Part shown: positions 7,778 to 14,682 of the stretch, in pieces | Position numbering within the stretch: the first letter of the stretch is position 1 | Layout of the letters: each line of letters starts with the position of its first letter | Source: Roseiflexaceae bacterium UBA965 | Lineage (GTDB): Bacteria; Chloroflexota; Chloroflexia; Chloroflexales; Roseiflexaceae | DNA: 34,877 nt | Reading direction: 5' to 3' | NCBI GenBank assembly: GCA_002292925.1 | Contig: DBCF01000141.1 | Location: 185-35,061, forward strand | The notes under the pieces: model-generated | The model's input: only the letters and a program-made list of their open reading frames with translations | Databases searched by the model: none | What the model was told of the DNA's origin: nothing | Made by a program: the position numbers and the translations under genes

Positions 7778-9921
7778 ATGTGTCCTTGCGGTTCTACGAC
7801 CGGTTCACCGATTAGTTTTTTGGGGGGAGAATAGTCAACACGGGGGTGATAAATCCCTTTGAGGGTAGTAATAAATGCTTCGCGAATCCGCGTTATGTCG
7901 TGCAATGTGACTTGGGCATCGGCGAGTTGGCCGTTTTGGATGCGCTCGTCGATGATTGATGTCACCAAGGCATCAATGGTTTGCCCATCACCGATTTTGG
8001 TGGCCACCGCCCCACTCTGCACTTTCGAACGCACCGTCGCTTCGACACTATCTGCCAGCATCATAATCACCTGCTCACGTGAGGTGGGGATGGGGCCAGG
8101 GTAGGTGAAATCGGCGATGTCGGTGCTGGCATCGGCCTCGAGCGCTTTGTGATAAAAATAGCGCACCACCGACGTGCCATGATGGGTCGCAATGAAATCA
8201 ATCAATTTGACGGGCAAACGGGCAGTTCGGGCCATCACGATGCCATTACGCACATGATCAATGATGATTTGGGCGCTTTTGTGGGGGGGCAAACTATCGT
8301 GCAGGTTGACGCCATCGCTTTGATTATCGGTGAAATAAAAGGGATGCTCGACTTTGCCGATGTCGTGATAATACGAGGCCACCCGCAGGAGCAAGCCGTC
8401 GGCATTAATTGCCTCGGCAGCACTTTCGGCCAAATTCCCCACGGCGATACTGTGGTAGTAGGTGCCCGGCGCTTCACGCACGAGGCGTTGCAACAATGGT
8501 TGGGAGGGGTGGGCGAGTTCGAGTAATTGTAGTCCCGACACCATGCCGGCGAGTGTGCCAAAAATCCCACACAGGCTGAGCGCCAACAACGCCGACAACA
8601 AGGCGCCACCACCACTAATCGCCAACAGCGGCCAAATCGCATTCCAATCGGTTTGGCGCTCGATCATCAACAGCACCCCCAGCGCCGTCACCATGCTGAT
8701 AAGCATGGCTACGACCCCAGCCACCACAAACGCCAACGAGCGGTCGACCCGGCGGGTCATGATGCTGCCCACAATTGCCGCCATAAACGGGGGCAAACCG
8801 AGAGCCAACGAGCCCTTGCCAATCAAAAAGACCGCAAACCCTACGGTGATCGTCACCAGCAAGGCACTGCGTAGCCCATAAAACGTCGAGACGAGTAGGG
8901 CGGCCATCACCAAAGGCGATGCCCCCACCAGCATGGGGGCCACACCGGCGCCGATGCGCGTCAATACCACCGCCACCACGATCAATCCCACCAGCGCCCA
9001 CAGCTCGGTTGCGCGGGTGGCTGCGTTGCGGTCGACATGCCACAAGCTAGTGGCAAACACCACCGCCAATACCACCGCCATCAAGATCTGCCCGAGGATT
9101 TCGTACCAGGTGACCCGCAGACTAAGCACGCCGAGTGCAGTAAGTTTTTCGAGAATGACAGGGGTGACTACATCACCGGCTCGCACGATGTTTTCGCCTT
9201 GCTGGATGGCTACCGTCACCGGTGCGACTTTGGCACGAGCGGTGATTTGGGCTTGTTGCGTGCGGGCTTTGTCAACAGCCACATTGATTTGGATGAATGG
9301 CGTAATAAAGCGCGAAATCAATGCGCCCCTGTCGCTCGGAGTATTGCTGATATACGAAGGAATAATCGACTCCGTCAGCAATTGCATCGAGCGCACATCG
9401 ATACGGTTGCCCACGTCATTGAGTGAGCGGTCGTAGATGACGAGTATCTGTGTACGCAGTTTTTCCCAGTCAGCCACGCTCAAGTCGGTGAGTTGTTGGG
9501 CGATTGGTCGCGAAATCAAGTCGACATCAAGGGTAGTATCGATGGCTTCAATCATCTGCATGCGATTTTTCCACGATTCACCATTGGTGCGGATTTTTTC
9601 GATGCTATCGAGCAGATTTACCAATTGCACCCGTTGATTGAGCAACAAATACGGGTCGATGCTAGCTTGGATGAGTTCGGGGTCGGCAGCAGCCGTCTCT
9701 TGGGCTTGGGCGGTCAAGACGTCACTCACAAAGGTAACTTGCCGTGGCGCTTGCACACTTACCGGGCTGGGGCTGCCCACCACAATCCCTTGTACCGACG
9801 CGGGTTGTACCGTAAACACTGCCCAGAAACAGAGCGCAAGTACACCCGCTGCCCCCCACAACAAGCGTTGTGAGGGGGCAATAAATGGCGTAATTGAAGA
9901 CAGTGTGGGCAATTTCATCAT
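7774..9921 (-). CDS. pgpH: 7TM-HD family phosphodiesterase, PgpH type (c-di-AMP hydrolase)
   Basis: The family hydrolyses cyclic di-AMP on the cytoplasmic side and may sense an extracellular ligand. The 715-residue protein has one N-terminal membrane segment (about 20-40), a roughly 230-residue extracellular 7TMR-HDED-like domain, a cluster of membrane helices (about 275-460) and an HD domain. The HD ligands are visible: H490 in TYYHSIAVGN, H519-D520 in SYYHDIGK, H547 in PPHKSAQ, H580-H581 in ATHHGT and D624 in LADSVEA. All catalytic residues appear intact. B. subtilis PgpH (YqfF) has the same architecture and also precedes ybeY and dgkA. The start codon directly abuts the yqeY stop. Confidence 0.92.
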   Translation of the reverse strand: MMKLPTLSSITPFIAPSQRLLWGAAGVLALCFWAVFTVQPASVQGIVVGSPSPVSVQAPRQVTFVSDVLTAQAQETAAADPELIQASIDPYLLLNQRVQLVNLLDSIEKIRTNGESWKNRMQMIEAIDTTLDVDLISRPIAQQLTDLSVADWEKLRTQILVIYDRSLNDVGNRIDVRSMQLLTESIIPSYISNTPSDRGALISRFITPFIQINVAVDKARTQQAQITARAKVAPVTVAIQQGENIVRAGDVVTPVILEKLTALGVLSLRVTWYEILGQILMAVVLAVVFATSLWHVDRNAATRATELWALVGLIVVAVVLTRIGAGVAPMLVGASPLVMAALLVSTFYGLRSALLVTITVGFAVFLIGKGSLALGLPPFMAAIVGSIMTRRVDRSLAFVVAGVVAMLISMVTALGVLLMIERQTDWNAIWPLLAISGGGALLSALLALSLCGIFGTLAGMVSGLQLLELAHPSQPLLQRLVREAPGTYYHSIAVGNLAESAAEAINADGLLLRVASYYHDIGKVEHPFYFTDNQSDGVNLHDSLPPHKSAQIIIDHVRNGIVMARTARLPVKLIDFIATHHGTSVVRYFYHKALEADASTDIADFTYPGPIPTSREQVIMMLADSVEATVRSKVQSGAVATKIGDGQTIDALVTSIIDERIQNGQLADAQVTLHDITRIREAFITTLKGIYHPRVDYSPPKKLIGEPVVEPQGHI

Positions 9922-10446
9922 TTAGCTCAACAACTCACGCACCACTTGATTGAGGATGCGGCCATCGGCGCGCCCTTTGAATTGTTGCATCACCACCGGC
10001 ATGACTTTGTTCATGTCGCCGGCCCCTTTGGCACCTGCTTGGGCGATGATCGCCGCAATTTGTGGGCGGAGCTCGTCTGCACTCAACATGCGGGGCAAGT
10101 AGGCTTCGAGGATGACCACTTCTTTTTCTTCTTTTTCGGCTAGCTCTGGACGATTGCCTTTACGGTACATGTCGACCGATTCACGGCGGCGTTTGACTTC
10201 TTTGATGATGATGTCGATCATTTGGGCTTCGCTCAGCGACACCGCATCGACTGCCGCCTGACTTGCCGCCAGGTTCGATTCACCACCGGCAGCGTCATAG
10301 GCTTGCTTTTTTTGATTATCAAAACTACTTTTGATGGCATTCATCGCCATCCGCAACGTATCGACCCGCAACTGGTCACGGGCCCGCATGGCATCTTTCA
10401 TGTCACTTTGTAGGCGTTGGTGCATATTGAGCATCTCGAAACTCAC
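9922..10446 (-). CDS. yqeY: GatB/YqeY domain protein
   Basis: YqeY proteins share the tail domain of the GatB subunit of tRNA-dependent amidotransferase, a domain thought to contact tRNA; their own function is unclear. The 174-residue protein has the family features LRVDTLRMAMNAIK near the start, IIKEVKRRRESVDMYRKGNR in the middle and the end segment AGAKGAGDMNKVMPVVMQQF. It is somewhat longer than the usual 147-150 residues because of an Ala/Ser-rich insert around residues 46-70. The first codon listed is GTG; an ATG at 10434 is an equally plausible start, with neither having a strong ribosome site. gmk ends nine bases before the GTG. Confidence 0.87.
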   Translation of the reverse strand: MSFEMLNMHQRLQSDMKDAMRARDQLRVDTLRMAMNAIKSSFDNQKKQAYDAAGGESNLAASQAAVDAVSLSEAQMIDIIIKEVKRRRESVDMYRKGNRPELAEKEEKEVVILEAYLPRMLSADELRPQIAAIIAQAGAKGAGDMNKVMPVVMQQFKGRADGRILNQVVRELLS

Positions 10447-10455
10447 TTTCGTTGA

Positions 10456-11094
10456 TTACAGCGCGATACGCCGGGGGCGGACGCGTTGTTGTTCTGCCTT
10501 TATAATAGCCTGAATTTGCGCAACCGCATCATCGAGGCGTTCGGCTCGGTTAAAGACCACATAATCAAAGGCCCCTACTTGGGCCATTTCGCGTTCGGCA
10601 TGGGTTAGCCGGCGGGCAAATTGTTCGGGCGATTCGGTGCCCCGCCCCAACAAGCGCTGTTTGAGTTCATCCATGCTCCCAGGCGCCAAAAAGACCTGAA
10701 TCGCGCCGGGTACCAAGCGCTTGAGGGTGGCCGCCCCTTGGACGTCGATGCGCAAAATCACGTTGTGGCCCGAATCAAGCCCCGAACGGATGCTCTGCTT
10801 GGGGATGCCTTTATAGTGGCCATAGACCTCGGCCCACTCGACCAGTTCGTTTTGGGCAATCAAGGCCTCAAATCCTGCGGTATCATAGAAAAAATAGTCG
10901 ACGCCGTCGACTTCATTGGGGCGTGGTGGCCGACTGGTCGCCGTCACCACGAATTGGAATGCTTCGTCGCACTCGCGCAAGCGGGCCAGCAAGGCATCTT
11001 TGCCGACGCCAGATGGCCCAGAGATGACCAACATCAGCGGTTGGGGGCGCGCACCACGCAGCAGCGGATTAAGTTCGTTGTCGGATGTCATCAT
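10456..11094 (-). CDS. gmk: Guanylate kinase
   Basis: This enzyme converts GMP and ATP to GDP and ADP in purine nucleotide synthesis. The 212-residue protein has the P-loop GPSGVGKD (26-33), the GMP-binding TSRPPRPNEVDGVDYFF (53-69), YGHYKGIPK, and the lid and Arg region EQFARRLTHAEREM. The first 20 residues are a short family-variable extension; two adjacent ATG codons (11094 and 11091) are possible starts. It is the first gene of the long minus-strand run and is divergent from rqcH, only 18 bases away, so its promoter must overlap the rqcH start region. Confidence 0.95.
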   Translation of the reverse strand: MMTSDNELNPLLRGARPQPLMLVISGPSGVGKDALLARLRECDEAFQFVVTATSRPPRPNEVDGVDYFFYDTAGFEALIAQNELVEWAEVYGHYKGIPKQSIRSGLDSGHNVILRIDVQGAATLKRLVPGAIQVFLAPGSMDELKQRLLGRGTESPEQFARRLTHAEREMAQVGAFDYVVFNRAERLDDAVAQIQAIIKAEQQRVRPRRIAL

Positions 11095-11105
11095 ATTGGT
11101 ATACT
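11078..11105 (+). promoter_or_regulatory. Candidate promoter for rqcH, giving a leaderless or nearly leaderless mRNA
   Basis: TTGTCG (11078-11083) and TATACT (11100-11105) are separated by 16 bases. Transcription would start about 7 bases after the -10 box, at or next to the ATG at 11113. The -35 box lies inside gmk. The match at -35 is only four of six. Confidence 0.4.
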
Positions 11106-11112
11106 AACAGCT

Positions 11113-12789
11113 ATGACAATCGATACATTGGCCGTCACGGCCCTGTGCCACGAGCTCCAAGCTTTTGTTGGCGCCAAAATTCAAGATAGCGTAATCGCCT
11201 CACCCTTGAGCCTTGCGCTCGAGCTCTACCACCAACGCCAGCGCCGCTGGCTGTTGCTGTCTGCTCACCCCAAACTCGCTCGCCTCGCCCTGCACAGCCA
11301 ACGCATCCCCCGTGGGGTTGATCAAGCCACGCCGTTGTTGCTCCTTTTGCGCAAATATGTCGAAGGGGGTCGTGTAATCGCCGTAGAGCAACCTGACTTA
11401 GAACGCATCATATCGCTTAGTATAGCCAAACCACTCGAACCACGCAACCCCGACGAACCAGTCACCGAACTGGTCATCGTCAAACTCATCATCGAAATCA
11501 TGGATCAACGGAGCAATATATTCCTCGTCGACGAACACGGTACCGTCATCGAATGCGTCAAACGGGTCACCGCCCAGATGAGCCGGCGGGTGGCACTCCC
11601 CCAACACCCCTACACCATCCCCCCCGTCCCCGACAAGGCTGACCCTCGCACCGGCGATGTCACGCCGCTGTTGGTCACACTGGCTCACGAGCCCAACCTC
11701 GCCAAGGCCATCGTCAGCACCTATCGGGGCGTGTCGCCGCAAATGGCCCGCGAAGCGGTCTTTCGCGGCGACGACGACCCCGCCCAGAGTATGGCACAGC
11801 TAGCCGCCCTGTTTGCAGCCCCGGCGCAGCCGTCGATTATTCACGACGAATATGGCGTGCCTCAGTTTTTTGCGGCCTATCAACTCACCCACAAAGGTCA
11901 CTTCAAACAAATCGCCAGCGTCAGTGACGCCATCATTGCCTATGTGGCTTCTCGTGAGGCCCTCGGTGATTACCGCCGGCGCCGCGATGCCTTGGCCCAG
12001 CGCATCAACGACCACCGCGAACGGGTGATGCGCCAATACAACGCCCTCAACCAAGAAATGACCAAGGCCGAAGCCCTCGAACAACTGCGCTGGGAAGGTC
12101 AGATGATCTATGCCTACATCCATGACATCACCCCTAGCATGAGTAGCCTGGTCGTCGAAGGGCAATCGATTAGCCTGACGCCCCACGTGCCCCCCTCGCT
12201 CCAAGCCCAAGAGCGCTTTAAACAGTACGACAAAGCCAAATCAGCCCTCGCTGGCTTGCCCGAACGCATCCAGAAGGCCACAGACGAACTGGCCGGCATC
12301 GACGAGACCTTGACCTTCCTTGATTTGGCCGAAAGCTTCGAAGCCATCGAGTCGGTGGCCCGTGACGCCCTCAATGCCGGCTGGGTGCGGGCCGCCGATG
12401 TGCCCCGCCAAGCCCGCGTCAAACCGTTGCCACCGCTACGGTATAGTTTCGACAATTTCATCGTCTATTGTGGGCGCAACGCCTACCAAAACCAGCTGGT
12501 GACCTTTACCATCGGCGAATCCCAAGACATCTGGTTGCACGCCCGCGGTATGCCTGGCGGCCATGTCATCATCAAAACCCAAGGGCGCCCAGTGCCGCCC
12601 GAAGTGATGCGCCAAGCAGCAGCCCTCGCCGCCTATCACAGCAAATCACGCAACGAATTAGCCGTCGATATCGATTATTGCCGGCGTAGCGGTGTGCGCA
12701 AAGTCAGAGGTGGCCCTCCCGGACTCGTGACCTGCACCGCCGACGGCACCCTGCGAGTGGCGCCCCTCAAAGCGCCGGATTTGCCGTGA
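11113..12789 (+). CDS. rqcH: NFACT family protein, Rqc2 homologue RqcH
   Basis: RqcH binds stalled 50S subunits carrying peptidyl-tRNA and adds C-terminal alanine tails that mark the nascent chain for proteolysis; older literature calls the family FbpA, fibronectin-binding protein. With the ATG at 11113 the protein has 558 residues. An NFACT-N domain comes first (with ERII at residues 97-100; E97-R98 matches the position of the D97-R98 pair in B. subtilis RqcH). A long coiled-coil region follows (about 260-420), then the C-terminal NFACT-R domain with the typical YCGRNAYQNQLVTF, DIWLHARGMPGGHVII and VRKVRGGPPGLV. The reading frame is open upstream to 10621, but that part is antisense to gmk. 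There is no Shine-Dalgarno before the ATG. Confidence 0.9.
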   Translation: MTIDTLAVTALCHELQAFVGAKIQDSVIASPLSLALELYHQRQRRWLLLSAHPKLARLALHSQRIPRGVDQATPLLLLLRKYVEGGRVIAVEQPDLERIISLSIAKPLEPRNPDEPVTELVIVKLIIEIMDQRSNIFLVDEHGTVIECVKRVTAQMSRRVALPQHPYTIPPVPDKADPRTGDVTPLLVTLAHEPNLAKAIVSTYRGVSPQMAREAVFRGDDDPAQSMAQLAALFAAPAQPSIIHDEYGVPQFFAAYQLTHKGHFKQIASVSDAIIAYVASREALGDYRRRRDALAQRINDHRERVMRQYNALNQEMTKAEALEQLRWEGQMIYAYIHDITPSMSSLVVEGQSISLTPHVPPSLQAQERFKQYDKAKSALAGLPERIQKATDELAGIDETLTFLDLAESFEAIESVARDALNAGWVRAADVPRQARVKPLPPLRYSFDNFIVYCGRNAYQNQLVTFTIGESQDIWLHARGMPGGHVIIKTQGRPVPPEVMRQAAALAAYHSKSRNELAVDIDYCRRSGVRKVRGGPPGLVTCTADGTLRVAPLKAPDLP

Positions 12790-12806
12790 TGACGTAGGCG
12801 AAACTA

Positions 12807-12835
12807 TTTACATTTTTCGTGTTTTCATCTATACT
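12807..12835 (+). promoter_or_regulatory. Near-consensus promoter of the small gene at 12874
   Basis: TTTACA (12807-12812) and TATACT (12830-12835) are separated by exactly 17 bases. Transcription should begin near 12842, about 30 bases before the ATG. Confidence 0.65.
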
Positions 12836-12873
12836 CAGCATACATCCATCGTTACGTTGGTTCGGAACAAATA

Positions 12874-13179
12874 ATGACTACTATTGATGAACTCTATGCC
12901 CAAGTAAATGCGTTGCCACCCGACCAACGAGCCACGCTCATCGCGCGCCTGTTGCACGATACCACGCCAGATTATGCAAGTGACAATCAATTATCCTGGG
13001 GACAAAACCTTGTGCGCTTGATCGAATCAATGCCACCAATTCAGTTAATCGATGATCATATCGATGATCCAGTGGCGTGGGTCAACGCACAACGTGCCAA
13101 ACGCCAGGCCCTCGTCGAGGCACGGGTAGCCGAATATGATGCACAACATGGGGTGCCCCACGATAACCACAATTCTTGA
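12874..13179 (+). CDS. Small acidic protein resembling addiction-module components
   Basis: This 101-residue soluble protein starts with a helix of the form MTTIDELYAQVNALPPDQRATLIARLL, written here in outline only: a hydrophobic helix, then LPPDQRATLIARLL. The pattern is like the 'putative addiction module component' and related antitoxin-type families, but similarity is limited to that helix. The C-terminus (residues 70-101) is charged and His/Asp-rich. GGAA lies six bases before the ATG. No toxin gene follows: 13180-13350 contains no credible ORF on the plus strand. It may be an orphan antitoxin, a relic, or an unrelated small protein. Its own strong promoter argues that it is expressed. 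Confidence 0.6.
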   Translation: MTTIDELYAQVNALPPDQRATLIARLLHDTTPDYASDNQLSWGQNLVRLIESMPPIQLIDDHIDDPVAWVNAQRAKRQALVEARVAEYDAQHGVPHDNHNS

Positions 13180-13351
13180 CACAACGACGTTGCCTTCGCG
13201 ATTCAGCCCTATCAATCGTAAATCACGTCGCACTTTTTTGGTTTTATTCTTTTGGTAAAAAATGCGTGGGGCGCATGTTCGTGAATCAGCAGGCATGAGG
13301 TCTATAGTAGGCGCAGGGCTCGTGTACACCGACACGTGGTGCAATCCTACA

Positions 13352-13381
13352 TTTCCTATTGCCTAAAATATGTGGTAGAAT
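13352..13381 (+). promoter_or_regulatory. Candidate promoter of rplY
   Basis: TGG-TAGAAT (13373-13381) is an extended -10 box, with a poor -35 (TTTCCT, 13352-13357) 18 bases upstream. It lies about 70 bases before the rplY start. The remainder of the 13180-13450 gap shows no gene; a TTGACA at about 13178 has no partner -10 box. Confidence 0.4.
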
Positions 13382-13450
13382 TAACCCTCGTGCCGGGGTT
13401 GTCCCGTAGCAGCACATGCGAAGGTACTGACACAAAGAGGAGTTGTCAAC

Positions 13451-14071
13451 ATGGCTATCGAACTCAATTTGATCAAACGCACCGTAATCGGCAAAAAAGT
13501 CAACAATTTGCGCAAAACTGGTGTATTGCCTGCCACCGTATACGGCAAGCATTTGCCCCCAATCACCGTGCAGACCGAGGCCCGCGCCTTTGCCCCAGTC
13601 ATGAAGGCTGCCGGCAAAACGTCGTTGGTCACCCTCAACATCGCCGGTGAAGAACCGATTGCCGCCTTTATCCACAGCTTCCAACGCCACCCCGTCAGCC
13701 GTGCCATCATTCACGTCGACTTCCACGCCGTCGACATGAGCGAGACGGTTGAAGTCGATGTGCCCGTGCACATGAAGGGTGTATCGCCGTTGGTTGTGCG
13801 TGGCGATGCTATTTTCAACAATGTCACTACCTTGCGCGTACGCGCCTTGCCCGGCAATTTGCCCACCGAAATTGTGGTTGACGTCAGTGGCCTCGACATG
13901 TTCGACAAAGCCATTCGCGTCAGCGACATCAAGCTCATTGGTGGCGCCATCATCCTCGGTCTTGCCGACGACCTCGTGGTCGGGTTGGCAGCCGTCAACC
14001 GTGGTGAAGTGGTGGCTACGGCCAATGCCGCCGAGCCAGAATTGGTGCGCACCCGCGAAGCCAAAGCCTAA
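13451..14071 (+). CDS. rplY: 50S ribosomal protein bL25 (CTC/TL5 form)
   Basis: bL25 binds 5S rRNA in the central protuberance of the large subunit. The 206-residue protein is the long, two-domain form. The N-terminal 5S-binding barrel comes first (about 1-92), with the family motif LRKTGVLPATVYGK at 21-34. The C-terminal TL5/CTC domain follows (about 95-190), including HVDFHAVDMSETVEVDVPVH. AAGAGGAG lies just ahead of the ATG. The gene stands alone with its own promoter and terminator; pth, often next to rplY, is not present. Confidence 0.95.
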   Translation: MAIELNLIKRTVIGKKVNNLRKTGVLPATVYGKHLPPITVQTEARAFAPVMKAAGKTSLVTLNIAGEEPIAAFIHSFQRHPVSRAIIHVDFHAVDMSETVEVDVPVHMKGVSPLVVRGDAIFNNVTTLRVRALPGNLPTEIVVDVSGLDMFDKAIRVSDIKLIGGAIILGLADDLVVGLAAVNRGEVVATANAAEPELVRTREAKA

Positions 14072-14083
14072 ATCGTTCCCACG

Positions 14084-14123
14084 ATCCCCCTCACCGCGCA
14101 ATTGCGTAGTGGGGGGGATTTTT
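14084..14123 (+). terminator. Intrinsic terminator of rplY
   Basis: An 11-pair stem ATCCCCCTCAC/GTGGGGGGGAT (one T-G pair), with a small inner CGC-AATT-GCG helix, is followed by TTTTTG. It begins 12 bases after the rplY stop. Confidence 0.88.
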
Positions 14124-14139
14124 GTGGCCGTTGCCCTGC

Positions 14140-14187
14140 AAAAAAAGCACAAAAATATCCCACCAGCGACCCCGTCGCCGGTGGGAT
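14140..14187 (-). terminator. Intrinsic terminator of the minus-strand mini-gene
   Basis: The stem is ATCCCACC/GGTGGGAT with an inner GCGAC/GTCGC helix and a three-base loop (14157-14187). On the minus strand it is followed by ATTTTTG and then a run of T (14140-14156). On the plus strand the downstream sequence is G-rich, so the element works only for minus-strand transcription. It faces the rplY terminator. Confidence 0.82.
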
Positions 14188-14217
14188 GGAGGGAGGGTAT
14201 CTCCGTACGGTAACTCG

Positions 14218-14268
14218 TTAGCGGGCTACCTTTACGGTGATACCCATACGCATGTGACTACTACCCAT
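14218..14268 (-). CDS. Putative 16-residue microprotein with complete expression signals
   Basis: On the minus strand AAGGAGGT (14276-14283) lies seven bases before an ATG that opens a 16-codon frame, MGSSHMRMGITVKVAR, ending in TAA. The peptide is basic, has no Cys, and has three Met, two Arg and one Lys. A consensus promoter lies about 60 bases upstream and a strong terminator 30 bases downstream, so the ORF sits in its own transcript of about 170 bases. A five-pair hairpin (14285-14299) stands directly upstream of the Shine-Dalgarno and might modulate access to it. I do not recognise the peptide. It could be a microprotein, a peptide precursor, or a leader in a dual-function small RNA; nothing downstream on the same strand could be a regulated target. 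Confidence 0.6.
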   Translation of the reverse strand: MGSSHMRMGITVKVAR

Positions 14269-14325
14269 GAGCACCACCTCCTTTATGCCTAGACGGCATT
14301 TTGTTTCAAAAAGAATCCTAGCTAG

Positions 14326-14354
14326 ATAATACGCAGGTTTGCAAAATTTGTCAA
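14326..14354 (-). promoter_or_regulatory. Consensus sigma-70-type promoter of the mini-gene
   Basis: On the minus strand TTGACA (14349-14354) and TATTAT (14326-14331) are separated by exactly 17 bases. Transcription should begin near 14319. It is the best-matching promoter in the window. Confidence 0.78.
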
Positions 14355-14364
14355 GAGACAAATT
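14345..14364. promoter_or_regulatory. Palindrome covering the mini-gene -35 box (candidate operator)
   Basis: AATTTGTC-AAGA-GACAAATT has perfect eight-base arms and a four-base centre. The -35 hexamer lies within it, so a bound repressor would block the promoter. Confidence 0.5.
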
Positions 14365-14523
14365 GCGAGTATCCGGCGTCATTTCCTGTCAGTGTGTACA
14401 ACCAGGTGAGGACAGCTCCCGGCACACAAAGAAACTCTCATGGTGCACCCAAACACGTTGGACCCATAGACGCACAATTGTTGTTTAGCGGGACATTCGT
14501 TTGGCGTCGCTATGAAAACACCA

Positions 14524-14616
14524 CAAATCCGTCGCAAATTCCCATAAATCCACCACATCACTACTCAATATTATGCTGATACGACGGATTTGCAAAAACA
14601 CGTTAGAAAGTAACGT
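14524..14616. promoter_or_regulatory. Inverted repeats upstream of the giant gene
   Basis: CAAATCCGTCG (14524-14534) and CGACGGATTTG (14582-14592) are perfect 11-base inverted arms with a 47-base spacer. Just downstream, ACGTTA-GAAAG-TAACGT (14600-14616) is a 6-5-6 palindrome, centred about 30 bases before a possible -10 box. They may be regulator-binding sites or, if transcribed, a long stem-loop. The sequence 14365-14520 shows nothing I can name. Confidence 0.4.
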
Positions 14617-14636
14617 AAAAGATTACCTATTTCACC

Positions 14637-14644
14637 TGTATTAT
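14637..14644 (+). promoter_or_regulatory. Possible -10 region of the giant gene
   Basis: TGTATTAT lies about 40 bases before the ATG at 14683. No acceptable -35 hexamer is found, so this promoter may need an activator; the 6-5-6 palindrome is in the right place for one. Confidence 0.35.
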
Positions 14645-14682
14645 AAAAAAGGATAGGGAGGTTGTATTCAAAGAGGTTAATC

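Noticed and set aside
10621..11112. Long N-terminal extension of the rqcH frame
   Set aside because: This part lies antisense to gmk, has no family similarity, and NFACT proteins begin at the MTIDTLAVTALCHEL segment.
13178..13210. TTGACA hexamer after the small gene
   Set aside because: No -10 box is found 15-19 bases downstream.
13139..13258. 39-codon frame after the antitoxin-like gene, considered as a toxin remnant
   Set aside because: No ribosome site and no similarity to RelE, ParE or other toxins; it overlaps the previous gene in another frame.
13383..13400. Small hairpin near the rplY transcription start, considered as an autoregulatory leader
   Set aside because: Short and bulged, at the predicted transcription start, with no resemblance to a known ribosomal-protein leader.
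13286..14152. 288-residue open frame on the minus strand over rplY
   Set aside because: Its codons mirror the bL25 gene and the translation is low-complexity without a recognisable fold. It is a shadow frame.
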